Assembly: GCA_021736135.1 (NCBI GenBank)
Contig: JAIPGO010000020.1
Coordinates: 1 to 46,398 of the forward strand
DNA from: Candidatus Cloacimonadota bacterium
GTDB taxonomy: Bacteria > Cloacimonadota > Cloacimonadia > Cloacimonadales > TCS61
Direction of reading: 5' to 3'
Length of the DNA: 46,398 nucleotides
Position numbers and translations under genes: made by a program. Position 1 is the first letter of the stretch; each line of letters begins with the position of its first letter. Of this stretch, positions 1-8,723 are shown in pieces. The notes beneath the pieces are model-generated. The model saw nothing but the letters and a program-made list of their open reading frames with translations. It had not been told where the DNA came from and did no database searches.

Positions 1-60
1 GGTGCCACAACAAGGGACAATCTAACGAAATTATGTTAGATTGTCCCTTGTTGTGGCACC
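1..60. repeat. Perfect inverted repeat at window edge
   Basis: Two 26-bp arms (1-26 and 35-60) are exact reverse complements around an 8-base spacer (27-34). No T-run follows on either strand, so it is not an ordinary terminator. It sits exactly at the first base of the window, so it may be a transposon end, a strong cruciform, or a fold-back assembly artefact. Confidence 0.9.
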
Positions 61-209
61 TGCTACCAACCTAATACCAACCTGATAGTAACCTTAGACA
101 AACTTACTTGAAATTTAAAGACTGGGAGTACGTGATTCGTATTGCGCCAGTAAGCCTTAACAGGATAGTTTGTGAAAGTCCAACAACACAGTTAACTTCT
201 AACCCGAAT

Positions 210-275
210 GTAGCTTAATCTTGTAGCTTAATCTTTCCAGATTAAGTCTTTTAGAATATCAAACTGGAAAGTTTG
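210..275. repeat. Small tandem repeat and two hairpins downstream of the FGE-like gene
   Basis: A 13-base unit is repeated in tandem (210-222 and 223-235). It runs into a hairpin with 8-base arms (227-234/239-246, loop TTCC) and then a second with 6-base arms (260-265/270-275). The rest of 61-381 shows nothing recognisable. This may include the transcript end of the minus-strand gene that stops at 382, but no clear T-tract is present. Confidence 0.5.
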
Positions 276-381
276 ATCTACATTAATCATTTAATCCGTA
301 GGGGCAAATGCGAGATAGTTGAAATTACAATAACTACTACTTAGATTTTAAGTTAACTAATTCATAACGAAGTCATTGGAA

Positions 382-1215
382 TTACATAATTCCTCTGACA
401 ACACGCAAACCCGTTTGCCGACCCATCTCATGGTGATTATCAAAATAGTACCGATTAGAGATGCGGCAACTGTGAGCATAACAATTACTGCTCCCTCCCC
501 GGACTACGTGCAAAGATCCGCTAGCAGGTCCTTTGGGATTATCAACCGGGCTTGCTACATAATAACTGGCAGAATGCCAATCATTACACCATTCCCATAC
601 ATTGCCACTCATGTCATGAATACCAAGCTGATTAGATTCTCTGGTTCCAACTAATTGAGGCCTATCACCACTTACATTTGCGTCATACCAGACAAATTCA
701 TCCAGATTATCAGTCGTTCCACTGTAACGATAGTTTTCCTCCCAGTATATGCCTCCACGGGCAGCATATTCCCATTCTGCTTCTGTGGGCAATCTGTATC
801 CATCAGCACCAAAATTACAATTTCCGTTAGTTAGATCATAGCAGGGTGTAAAACCTTCTAACTCACTGATCAGATTACAATATTTGATCGCATTAGACCA
901 GGTTACTTCATATACCGGACGATCATCACGACCAGCAGCGTATCCCCAACTTGGGTCATAGTCCATCACTTCCAGATATTCGCCATGCGTAACTTCATAT
1001 TCACTAATCCAGAAACTGCTTACCGTTACTTCATGTAAAGGAAGTTCTTCACTCCATCCTTCATCCAAATGGTCACCCATCTCAAAAGTACCACCTTCCA
1101 CAAATATCATTATTCCATCCGGAATATCAGGTTCAGAATATGGATCTGGTCCCTCCATAACGCAGCTAAAAGTAAATAATAGAGTAATTAACGCAATAAA
1201 TAACAAACTTTTCAT
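382..1215 (-). CDS. Lipoprotein with formylglycine-generating-enzyme (SUMF1) fold
   Basis: The protein has 277 residues from the ATG at 1215; GTG at 1218 is possible, but GGAAGGGG is well spaced from the ATG. A hydrophobic signal ends in a lipobox (FTFSC), so it is probably lipid-anchored. The rest is one FGE-sulfatase domain: GGTFEMGD near the start, the YRLPTEAEWEYAARGG signature mid-protein, DMSGNVWEWCNDW, and a terminal GLRVVRG. The two cysteines equivalent to the catalytic pair of true FGE are present in GGSSNCYAHSC (about C245 and C250). GldK and GldJ of gliding/type IX systems are lipoproteins of the same fold, but no gldLMN genes are nearby. Fold certain; enzymatic role unproven. Confidence 0.85.
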   Translation of the reverse strand: MKSLLFIALITLLFTFSCVMEGPDPYSEPDIPDGIMIFVEGGTFEMGDHLDEGWSEELPLHEVTVSSFWISEYEVTHGEYLEVMDYDPSWGYAAGRDDRPVYEVTWSNAIKYCNLISELEGFTPCYDLTNGNCNFGADGYRLPTEAEWEYAARGGIYWEENYRYSGTTDNLDEFVWYDANVSGDRPQLVGTRESNQLGIHDMSGNVWEWCNDWHSASYYVASPVDNPKGPASGSLHVVRGGSSNCYAHSCRISNRYYFDNHHEMGRQTGLRVVRGIM

Positions 1216-1488
1216 CACTTACCCCTTCCAAAATCCTAAAACAGATAACTATGTATTTTTTAATTCAATTTATATATACTATTCAATTTATCCCACGTCA
1301 AGTAAATTCAGCAATTACTGGAATCATTCTTCCGTTAATGTCAAATTTCAGAGTTCACAGCACCAGATCATTAAGAGATTCTCTTCATTTTGAAATATAC
1401 TGATGAAGGAAGATTTATTATAGAGATTAATGACCATTGCCAAGATCAAAGAGAAATCATATTAATCAGTTCTTCGAGTTAGATCTCA

Positions 1489-2610
1489 TTAATAATTCAA
1501 CTCTTTCAGGAATTTAACCGCGTCCCTGATCTCCACTCCGGATATTATCATTTCGGTTTTTAGATTAAACACGATCTGCGTTGCCGGAATATTGTATTTT
1601 TCCTGGAAATAGAGTAGATTTGGGGTAGGCTTATTTTCTGATAGTTTTACTTCTATTAATTTAACTGATTCACTTTCATCTGCAATACAGAAGTCAACTT
1701 CTCTTTTATCCCTGGTTCGCAGATAATAAAGATCCGTGTTATTGCCCTCAAAATCCTGTTCACCATAAACATGTTTTAATAAACTAACGGCCACCAGATT
1801 TTCTGCTTTGATGCCATCATCACCTTTAACCAGTCCGGTATCATAAAAATACAGTTTGGGCTCTTTTGTCAGCGATCTGGCAATATTTTTGGAGAAAGGC
1901 TGGACTTTGAACACGATGAATAGAGCTTCTAAGATATCAACGTACTTCGAAACAGTATTAGGTGATGTCCCGATATCTTCTGCTAAAGACCGGAAGGAAA
2001 CCGGCGACCCTACCCTGAATCTGAGAAGTTCGATCAAGGTGTGCATCGCTTTGAAATCGCGGATGTTCTCGAAATCTAAAATATCATTGCGGATGATCCC
2101 ATCAATGTATTGTTTTCTCCATCTTTTAATATCCGTTTCGCTTTCAGCCAGGAATGGTTCGGGAAATCCGCTGCTGAAGATGATTTTATCTAGTTCCTTA
2201 TTTAAATTAATGGAATCCATTTCTTTATAAGAAACAGGAAACAGCCGGAAGCGGTAGAACCTGCCGGACAGAGCATCTCCACTCTGCCTGAAATGATCAA
2301 GCCTGGCACTGCCCGTTACTAATATCTTCTGTCCTTCAGGTTTGGTGTCATAAACTCCTTTCAGGTAGTTTTTCCAGCCTTCCATTTTCTGAATTTCATC
2401 GAATATTATTAACTCAACACGGGGAAACCAGCTCTGATGATTAATAACCTCCCTATCTGCCGGATTATCATAATTCAGATATAGGGTATTCCGATAATTT
2501 TCGGCAATATTCCGGGCCAGCCAGGTTTTTCCAACCTGCCTTGGTCCCACGATAAATACCATTTTATTTTCCAGGTCTCTAATTATCTGATTTTTTAAGT
2601 ATCTATCCAT
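1489..2610 (-). CDS. AAA-type ATPase with C-terminal DUF4143 domain
   Basis: The start is the ATG at 2610, preceded by AGGAG at good spacing; a longer reading to 2664 lacks such a site. The 373-residue protein has Walker A GPRQVGKT (residues 22-29), Walker B LIIFDEIQ, a sensor-like LVTGSARLD motif, and then the DUF4143 half (winged-helix-like SPNTVSKYVDILEAL and a nuclease-like DLYYLRTRDKREVDF segment). This AAA_14/DUF4143 architecture is common in bacteria and archaea, often as single genes in variable regions. Function is unknown; toxin-antitoxin or DNA-related roles have been suggested. It stands alone here, with a repeat-rich region behind it. Confidence 0.85.
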   Translation of the reverse strand: MDRYLKNQIIRDLENKMVFIVGPRQVGKTWLARNIAENYRNTLYLNYDNPADREVINHQSWFPRVELIIFDEIQKMEGWKNYLKGVYDTKPEGQKILVTGSARLDHFRQSGDALSGRFYRFRLFPVSYKEMDSINLNKELDKIIFSSGFPEPFLAESETDIKRWRKQYIDGIIRNDILDFENIRDFKAMHTLIELLRFRVGSPVSFRSLAEDIGTSPNTVSKYVDILEALFIVFKVQPFSKNIARSLTKEPKLYFYDTGLVKGDDGIKAENLVAVSLLKHVYGEQDFEGNNTDLYYLRTRDKREVDFCIADESESVKLIEVKLSENKPTPNLLYFQEKYNIPATQIVFNLKTEMIISGVEIRDAVKFLKELNY

Positions 2611-2642
2611 AGTAATCTCCTTTCTCACTCGTGACAAATGTT

Positions 2643-2684
2643 CAGCGTAATGAATATTTGTCACGACATTTATTCATTACGCTG
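2643..2684. promoter_or_regulatory. Inverted repeat upstream of the ATPase gene
   Basis: CAGCGTAATGAATA (2643-2656) is exactly mirrored by 2671-2684 around 14 bases. An overlapping 8-base pair (TGACAAAT/ATTTGTCA) lies at 2632-2664. It sits about 33 bases upstream of the ATPase start, where an operator or leader hairpin would be expected. The role is inferred from position only. Confidence 0.4.
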
Positions 2685-2796
2685 CGCAATTGCCGTAATT
2701 TATGATAGTATTTTTCGGGAAACAATACATCCATCTATGTTGAATTATTCTCTCATTAGCTCCCTGACTTTAGTCGGGTGGTTTGAATTGATCACC

Positions 2797-2874
2797 TCAT
2801 CCCCCCCCATCCGTCGGAGCTCCGCGCTGGCGGGGGGGGGGGCTTATTTTATAACACCATAATGAATTATGGTG
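2797..2874. repeat. Homopolymer-flanked GC-rich palindrome plus adjacent hairpin
   Basis: A C8 run, a GC-rich core containing GGAGCTCC, and a run of about 12 G lie at 2800-2842, so the flanks can pair into a long stem. A second hairpin, CACCATAA/TTATGGTG, lies at 2855-2874. It resembles the GC cores of the elements at 30081, 30414 and 43044 in general design but not in sequence. Homopolymer length here may be unreliable. Confidence 0.5.
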
Positions 2875-2898
2875 CTAATGAAAGAACACAAGCGAAAA

Positions 2899-3115
2899 CC
2901 TTACGAATGGTCGCAGACCTCCGTAATGGTTGACCAAACCGGCACCAGGTTTACAGGAAAAGTCGTCACCATTGCGAAGGTCTAAAGACCATTCGCAAGG
3001 TGACTTTTCAATTGATAATGGATGATGGACAATTAAAAATTGATAATGGACATGTTGCATTGGTGCATATCTGACGAGGGCAACCATTGCGGAGGTCTAC
3101 GACCATTCGCAAGGT
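2899..3115. repeat. Three dispersed copies of a 35-bp repeat
   Basis: A unit reading ACCATTGCGGAGGTCT then GACCATTCGCAAGGT occurs at 3081-3115, as a variant at 2967-3003, and inverted at 2899-2932. Between them lies a duplicated AT-rich phrase (AATTGATAATGGA, about 3010 and 3040). The region 2665-3240 carries no credible gene; the short reading frames across it are artefacts of these repeats. Confidence 0.7.
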
Positions 3116-3240
3116 TTTGGCTGGGAACGAGTTGAGCAGTATCATCGGATCATTTTGAAAAGCTTTAACAAAATCCTTGACCTTTCATAAAGATTTACAA
3201 TGTTCAATTCCAAAAAGAAAAAAAGGATAAGGGAGGATCA

Positions 3241-4890
3241 ATGTTATATTCTCAGAAGGAGATATTGCAGAAGATTGACAAAGTGCTGGATAATCATGGG
3301 CATACCATAATTAATCCGGCACGTAAGTTTATGATCCAGCGTACGCTGGAAAACAGAGAAGCAACGACGGCAGCCTGTGGTGCGATCAATACCTGGACGC
3401 TACCGGAATCAACAGGCAGGAGCCCTAAAGATACTTATATAGTAAAACGGGCAGAAAGTGAAGGCAATATAGACTGGGACAGTCCCAATAACATTGGCAT
3501 GCGTCCGGAAACATTTGATATGCTGCTGGAAGATGCCTGCCAGGCTTTATCTTTCAAGCCGGAACTATATGTTACCGATAGAGTAGTGGGTGCGGATGCA
3601 AGCTTTGCCTTAAAGACACGAACTATTTCCGATACTGCTTTGGTTGCTTTATTTACTGATAATATGTTCCGTCCCTTGCCGGAAAACCTGAACAGTTGTC
3701 TGGAACCTTTTACATTGATAGCGCTCCCCTATGAAAAGCTGGATCGTGAGCGCTATAAAGGTCATTTACGGGTAATGCCCAAAGGCAAGACCTCGAATAT
3801 GGCAGTTGCTATGGACTTTGACCGTCGTATTGGTATAGTCTATGGCTCAGCTTATTGCGGCAGCGTGAAGAAATTGATGTTTACGGTTATGAATTACTAC
3901 CTGCCTGCTGAAGGTATTTTACCTCTACACTGTTCTGCAAATGAAGGTTTGGACGGCGATTGTGCCCTGCTTTTGGGTTTGAGTGGTACCGGTAAAACTA
4001 CGCTTTCTGCAGATCCCTCCCGAGCCTTGTTGGGAGATGATGAACACGGCTGGAATAATTATGGCGTAGCCAATTTTGAGAACGGCTGTTATGCTAAATT
4101 GATCAACCTGAGTAAAGATAAGGAACCGGAAATATATCATGCCGTATTTCATAATGACATCTATCTGGAACATGGCTCGATAGTGGAAAACGCCATGATT
4201 TATCCTGACGGCACCTATGATCTGGATGACGAGCGCCTTACGCCGAATTCACGAGGTTCCTATCCTTTAAGCTTTTTAAGCAATATCAAGGAATCATCCT
4301 GCAGTGGTCATCCGAAAACGATAATCTTTCTTACTGCAGATGCCAACGGCGTATTGCCACCGGTAGCGAAACTGACACCAGCCCAGGCAATGCTCTGGTT
4401 TTTAATGGGTTATACTTCCAAGCTGGCAGGCACGGAAACAGGGATCGTAGATCCGGTATCAACCTTCTCACGCTTTTTTGGTGAACCTTTTATGCCCCGC
4501 AATCCCGATGTATATTCAAGAATGCTGGGTGAAAAGATGGAAGAATATAACACGCAGGTATATTTAGTAAATACCGGCTGGAGCGGAGGTGCTTATGGAA
4601 CCGGCTCCAGAATGGATATCAACCTGACCAGAGCGATTGTGGAAGCCTGCTTAAACGGTTCCTTGAACGAAGTGGCATACGAAGAAAACGAATTATTCCA
4701 TATATTAATCCCTAAAAGCTGTCCCGGAGTTTCCCAGGAAGTACTGAATCCGCGAAATACCTGGGCAGATAAAGCAGCTTATGACAGCAGAGCACAAAAA
4801 CTGGCCACAGATTTTGCCAATCATTTTGCCAAAGCATACAGCAACAAAAATATTGCCCCGGAAATTGCAGCACAATGCCCTGGCAGATAA
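3241..4890 (+). CDS. pckA: Phosphoenolpyruvate carboxykinase (ATP)
   Basis: This enzyme interconverts oxaloacetate plus ATP with PEP, CO2 and ADP in the cytoplasm. Its 549 residues match the usual length of the ATP-dependent family. The kinase-1a P-loop GLSGTGKTTLSADP lies at about residues 246-259 and is followed by LLGDDEHGWN, which supplies metal- and substrate-binding residues. RMDINLTRAIVEACLNG near the C-terminus is also typical. GGGAGG precedes the ATG. It stands alone, with a hairpin shortly after the stop. In anaerobes of this kind it may run towards oxaloacetate or towards gluconeogenesis; the sequence does not decide. Confidence 0.97.
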   Translation: MLYSQKEILQKIDKVLDNHGHTIINPARKFMIQRTLENREATTAACGAINTWTLPESTGRSPKDTYIVKRAESEGNIDWDSPNNIGMRPETFDMLLEDACQALSFKPELYVTDRVVGADASFALKTRTISDTALVALFTDNMFRPLPENLNSCLEPFTLIALPYEKLDRERYKGHLRVMPKGKTSNMAVAMDFDRRIGIVYGSAYCGSVKKLMFTVMNYYLPAEGILPLHCSANEGLDGDCALLLGLSGTGKTTLSADPSRALLGDDEHGWNNYGVANFENGCYAKLINLSKDKEPEIYHAVFHNDIYLEHGSIVENAMIYPDGTYDLDDERLTPNSRGSYPLSFLSNIKESSCSGHPKTIIFLTADANGVLPPVAKLTPAQAMLWFLMGYTSKLAGTETGIVDPVSTFSRFFGEPFMPRNPDVYSRMLGEKMEEYNTQVYLVNTGWSGGAYGTGSRMDINLTRAIVEACLNGSLNEVAYEENELFHILIPKSCPGVSQEVLNPRNTWADKAAYDSRAQKLATDFANHFAKAYSNKNIAPEIAAQCPGR

Positions 4891-4916
4891 CGTTTTAGGG
4901 ATACAAATGAAACTGG

Positions 4917-4942
4917 AAATGGCTGCCTGCGTGCAGCCATTT
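4917..4942 (+). terminator. Hairpin after pckA, probable terminator
   Basis: AAATGGCTGC and GCAGCCATTT form a 10-bp stem with a 6-base loop, 26 bases after the pckA stop. The T-tract is short (TTTTC), so termination may be weak. Confidence 0.55.
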
Positions 4943-5041
4943 TCGCTATCCATAAAAATGGCATTGACTAAGAAGTGTGGTTATCAGTGAATGGTACAGT
5001 GTAATTTGAAGAGAATTCAAAATAAAGTCTGGTGAGAAGTT

Positions 5042-5605
5042 ATGGAAAAAGAGAAGCTGTTGGTTCATATCTGTTGTGCACCCTGTTTTATTGCTCCTTA
5101 TGAGCATTTAAAGGCAGAGAACAGGTTTGATTTACGGGGTTTCTGGTTTAATTCCAATATACATCCTTACCAGGAATACAGCAAAAGACGAGACACTCTG
5201 CAGGAATTTACAGAGAAGCAGAGCATACCGATGATCTGGAAAGATGAATATCTTCTGGAAGAATTTTTACGTAAAGTAAGTTACCGGGAAGGTGAACGCT
5301 GCCGCATTTGCTATTATGAGAGGTTGCGTTATGCGGCTATCATAGCTGCCAAAGGCAATTTTGATTATTTTACCACGACCCTGCTTTACAGCAAGTTTCA
5401 GAAACATGAACTGATCAGAGAAACCGGGGAAGCTTTAGGCAAAGAAATGGGAGTGAAGTTTTATTATCAGGATTTCCGTGAATACTGGAAAGAGGGCATT
5501 GAACGTTCAAAAGCAGCGAATATGTACCGGCAGCAGTATTGCGGATGCATTTTTAGTGAAAAGGAACGCTTTCAGGAAAAAGAACCGAAGAAGGACCTGA
5601 GATGA
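5042..5605 (+). CDS. queH: Epoxyqueuosine reductase QueH
   Basis: QueH performs the last step of queuosine formation, reducing epoxyqueuosine in tRNA, and replaces the unrelated QueG. The DUF208 family pattern is complete: an N-terminal CCAPC (residues 11-15), a central CRICYYERL (about 87-95), and a C-terminal QQYCGCIFS. These cysteines hold the iron-sulfur and metal centres known from the family. The length (187 residues) is normal. It overlaps panB by four bases (ATGA), so the two are translationally coupled although their pathways are unrelated. No other queuosine gene is in the window. Confidence 0.93.
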   Translation: MEKEKLLVHICCAPCFIAPYEHLKAENRFDLRGFWFNSNIHPYQEYSKRRDTLQEFTEKQSIPMIWKDEYLLEEFLRKVSYREGERCRICYYERLRYAAIIAAKGNFDYFTTTLLYSKFQKHELIRETGEALGKEMGVKFYYQDFREYWKEGIERSKAANMYRQQYCGCIFSEKERFQEKEPKKDLR

Positions 5606-6405
5606 AAAATTTAAAAGAATTCAAAAAAATGAAAGAAGCAGGTGATAAGATTGCCATGATCACGGCTTATGATTACCCTTCCGGCAAATATGTGGAAGCC
5701 TCAGGTGCAGATGTGATATTAGTGGGTGACAGTCTGGGCATGGTCATTCAGGGTTATGAAAACACCTTGAAAGTAACTCTGGAAGATATGGTATATCACA
5801 GTCGGGCAGTACGTCGCGGTGCACCCAATACATTTATCATAGCAGACCTGCCATTTCTCAGTTACCATATAAATTTAGCAGAAACTAAACGTAATGCTGC
5901 ACGTTTATATCGTGATGGCGGGATAAATGCCGTTAAACTGGAAGGTGGTAAAGCCAGTCGGGTAGATGCCATAAAAGCAATCGTGGATTGCGAGATCCCA
6001 GTATGTGCTCATCTGGGATTAACTCCGCAGTCCATTGGGGCACTGGGTGGTTATATCGTGCAGGGCAAAGAAGAGAAGGATTACCAGAGAATATTACAAC
6101 AGGCTATGGAGATAGAGGATGCCGGTGCTTTTATGCTGGTTCTGGAAGGAATACCGGAACCTTTGGGTGAGGAGATCACCCGTAAAGCCTGCATTCCAAC
6201 GATTGGCATTGGTGCCGGCAGATATACTGACGGACAGGTTCTGGTTTTTCATGACCTGCTGGGAATGAGTGATATAAAACCTAAATTTGTGAAGCAGTAT
6301 GCAAACCTGGGACAGGATATTCCTGCCAGTTTAAGCCAATGGAAAGATCAGGTTAAAAACAAGGAATTCCCTGAACGTAGAAATGTATATAATCCCATGG
6401 ATTAG
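5602..6405 (+). CDS. panB: 3-methyl-2-oxobutanoate hydroxymethyltransferase
   Basis: PanB transfers a hydroxymethyl group from methylene-tetrahydrofolate to 2-oxoisovalerate, the first committed step to pantothenate. The 267-residue length and barrel signatures fit: MITAYDYPSGKYVEASGAD, VILVGDSLGMVIQGY (metal and substrate site), AVKLEGG, GLTPQSIGALGGY, and LEGIPEPLGEEIT carrying the catalytic glutamate. It starts inside the queH stop. panC and panD are not adjacent, so the pathway genes must be scattered. Confidence 0.97.
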   Translation: MKNLKEFKKMKEAGDKIAMITAYDYPSGKYVEASGADVILVGDSLGMVIQGYENTLKVTLEDMVYHSRAVRRGAPNTFIIADLPFLSYHINLAETKRNAARLYRDGGINAVKLEGGKASRVDAIKAIVDCEIPVCAHLGLTPQSIGALGGYIVQGKEEKDYQRILQQAMEIEDAGAFMLVLEGIPEPLGEEITRKACIPTIGIGAGRYTDGQVLVFHDLLGMSDIKPKFVKQYANLGQDIPASLSQWKDQVKNKEFPERRNVYNPMD

Positions 6406-6444
6406 AAAATATCAGGAAAAATATAAAAAAGAGAGGAAATGAAT

Positions 6445-7065
6445 ATGTGGCAAAATGAAGAAATGAGCATTGAAGAGAAATTGAAAGCTGCCGTGAATTT
6501 AAAAAATCAGATGGAAAACAGCTTTATATCTCTGGGACAACTGCTTTCTGAGATGAAACGCTATAAGATCTATGTGCAGAGGGGCTATAAAACTTTTAAC
6601 GAATTTGTGGAAAATGAATTCAATATGGCTTCATCCTTTGCCAGCAAGCTGATCAGTACTTTCGAGCTTTACATCGAAAATCTGGATAAAGATGAAATTA
6701 CTGTTCAAACAATAGGTCTGGATAAGCTGAATATGATCAAACCTTTCGTGAAGCAGGCAAATTTTATGGAAGCCGAAGAATGGATCACCAAAGCTTCAGA
6801 AATGCCGACGGCGCAATTACGTGAAGAGATCAAGGAAATAAGGGAAATCAAATCACGTAATAAGAAAACGATGAAAGACGTGCTCACAGAGCAGTTCCTG
6901 GAAAGGATGGTCACATTCTTTAATTGCGGACGCAAGGAATTAAATTTCAAGTTGGCCTTGTTCTTTCAGGATCAGGATCTGGAAGAAGTTCGCAATGTAA
7001 TTCGGGATAAACAGCATAATTTTGAAGCAGACCAGATCAAAGCGACGGAGGGTAATGAAGAATAA
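6445..7065 (+). CDS. Uncharacterised helical protein upstream of porX-like gene
   Basis: No family is recognised with confidence. The protein is about 206 residues, charged and predicted almost entirely helical. It has an N-terminal segment (IEEKLKAAVNLKNQMENS) reminiscent of the sporadic DUF3102-like group, and then YKTFNEFVENEFNMASSFAS, which could be a helix-turn-helix. The C-terminus is acidic. The ATG at 6445 is chosen over that at 6439 because GAGAGG is only two bases from the earlier one. It lies 39 bases after panB and 59 before the PorX-like gene, suggesting a shared transcript and possibly a regulatory partnership; that is inference. Confidence 0.75.
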   Translation: MWQNEEMSIEEKLKAAVNLKNQMENSFISLGQLLSEMKRYKIYVQRGYKTFNEFVENEFNMASSFASKLISTFELYIENLDKDEITVQTIGLDKLNMIKPFVKQANFMEAEEWITKASEMPTAQLREEIKEIREIKSRNKKTMKDVLTEQFLERMVTFFNCGRKELNFKLALFFQDQDLEEVRNVIRDKQHNFEADQIKATEGNEE

Positions 7066-7124
7066 TTGCTCATTCTGCAGCCGTTATCAGGCATCTTGAC
7101 CAAAAATAAATTTGGAGAAAGACC

Positions 7125-8678
7125 ATGCAACAGATAAAGATACTCTGGGTCGATGATGAAATCGATCAGCTTAAACCTTTTGTAATTTTTCTGGAAGAAA
7201 GAGGCTATAAAGTCGATACCGTTTCCAACGGCTCAGATGCCGTTTCTATGATAACTGAGAATCCTTATGACCTGGTACTATTAGATGAAATGATGCCCGG
7301 AATGGATGGTTTAGCGACCCTCAGGGAGTTTAAAAAAATCAATTCCTCGCTGCCCGTGGTAATGGTAACAAAAAGTGAAGAAGAAGGTCTGATGGATGGA
7401 GCCATTGCCGGACAGATTGCTGATTACCTGCTGAAACCAATCAATCCCAAACAGATCATTATGGCGATCAAAAAGATCATTCAGGCAGACGACATCAGAC
7501 GCGATATGATTGGTCAGGAATATGCGCAGTTTTCGGCAAAACTGAATCAGAAACTGTTCGCAGGTCCTGATTTTATCGAATGGGCAGAGCTATACCGAGA
7601 TCTCTGCCGCTGGGATCTGCGTCTGGATGAGATCAATGAACCCAATATCACGCAAACTCATTTTCTGGAAAAACTTAACTGCAATTCCGAATTCACTGAA
7701 TATATCATGAATAATTACAAGGAATGGCTGCATTCCGAGATGCGACCGCAGCTTTCCATTGATATAGTACCGGAAGTACTGCTGCCTGAGCTTGGCAAAG
7801 GACATCCAGTTTACCTGATAGTACTCGACTGTATGCGTCTGGATCAGTATTTCGCCTTTGCTCCCATGCTGAGTGAGTTATTTGATGTGAACCTGCAATT
7901 ATATTACTCTATATTACCAACGGCCACTCCTTATTCTCGTAATGCCATTTTCAGCGGACTGCTACCCATTGATATTGCCGAGCGTTTCCCGGAATACTGG
8001 AATGAGACCGATGACATTGATAACAGCCGCAACCGCAATGAACACCAGTTGATAGATTCGCAGCTTAAAGAACTGGGCAGCGGATTAAGCGAGAGCCGGT
8101 ACGTGAAAATATTTAATTCGGAAGAGGCTAACTTTGTGCAGCGTAAGATCAACAACTGGAATAATGAAGAACTCATTGTACTTGTCTATAATTTCCTCGA
8201 CATGGTAGCTCATCACCGCTCTAAAAGTCCGATACTCAAAGAAGCAATTCCGGATGAAAAAGCACTGCGTGATTTCACCAAACACTGGTTTATTCATTCT
8301 ACATTTTATACCACACTCCAAGAGATTGCGTCTCAGAAGGGTACCGTAATAATCACTACCGATCATGGTTCCATTCGGGTAAATCGTGCCTCCCAGATAG
8401 TAGGAGATAAAGATACAACTTCGACTGTCCGCTACAAGCAGGGTAAGAATCTGAAGGTGAACAGCAAAAATGCCTTATTGATCAAAGACCCGGTAGAATA
8501 TGGGCTTCCCACGCGCAATATCATTGATAGCTATGCCCTCACGCGGGATGATTATTATTTCGTATATCCCAATTCTTTTCATCAGTATCAGAAGCAGTTC
8601 AGCGGCACTTTCCAGCACGGTGGTATTTCCATGGAAGAAATGATCCTGCCGGTAGTGGTTTGTCACTCAAAAAAATAA
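7125..8678 (+). CDS. porX: PorX-like response regulator with PglZ/alkaline phosphatase-type domain
   Basis: An N-terminal receiver (about 1-120) has the acidic pair D10/D11, phosphoacceptor D54 in LVLLDEMMPGMDG, and the conserved lysine in YLLKPINP. After a helical linker, residues about 220-517 form a PglZ domain: VYLIVLDCMRLDQY (metal-binding Asp), ILPTATPYSRNAIFSG (nucleophile-type Thr), and ITTDHGSIRVNR. This order and the 517-residue length match PorX, which in Bacteroidota controls type IX secretion and has nucleotide-phosphodiesterase activity. No PorY kinase or SigP-like sigma factor is nearby. GGAG precedes the ATG; a terminator follows the stop. Domain calls are firm; orthology to PorX is strongly suggested, not proven. 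Confidence 0.85.
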   Translation: MQQIKILWVDDEIDQLKPFVIFLEERGYKVDTVSNGSDAVSMITENPYDLVLLDEMMPGMDGLATLREFKKINSSLPVVMVTKSEEEGLMDGAIAGQIADYLLKPINPKQIIMAIKKIIQADDIRRDMIGQEYAQFSAKLNQKLFAGPDFIEWAELYRDLCRWDLRLDEINEPNITQTHFLEKLNCNSEFTEYIMNNYKEWLHSEMRPQLSIDIVPEVLLPELGKGHPVYLIVLDCMRLDQYFAFAPMLSELFDVNLQLYYSILPTATPYSRNAIFSGLLPIDIAERFPEYWNETDDIDNSRNRNEHQLIDSQLKELGSGLSESRYVKIFNSEEANFVQRKINNWNNEELIVLVYNFLDMVAHHRSKSPILKEAIPDEKALRDFTKHWFIHSTFYTTLQEIASQKGTVIITTDHGSIRVNRASQIVGDKDTTSTVRYKQGKNLKVNSKNALLIKDPVEYGLPTRNIIDSYALTRDDYYFVYPNSFHQYQKQFSGTFQHGGISMEEMILPVVVCHSKK

Positions 8679-8685
8679 TAAAATG

Positions 8686-8720
8686 ATCCCCTGGAATATT
8701 ACTTGCAGGGGATTTTTATA
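8686..8720 (+). terminator. Rho-independent terminator after porX-like gene
   Basis: ATCCCCTG (8686-8693) pairs with CAGGGGAT (8706-8713) around 12 bases and is followed by a run of T. The right arm contains the only Shine-Dalgarno-like AGGGG for tsaE, so the same hairpin may also mask the tsaE ribosome site on read-through transcripts. Confidence 0.75.
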
Positions 8721-8723
8721 TTT

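Noticed and set aside
382-1215. Calling the SUMF1-fold lipoprotein GldK/PorK
   Set aside because: Too short, active-site cysteines retained, and no gldL/M/N neighbours.
2875-3087. 70-codon minus-strand frame
   Set aside because: It is formed by the dispersed 35-bp repeats and lacks coding features.
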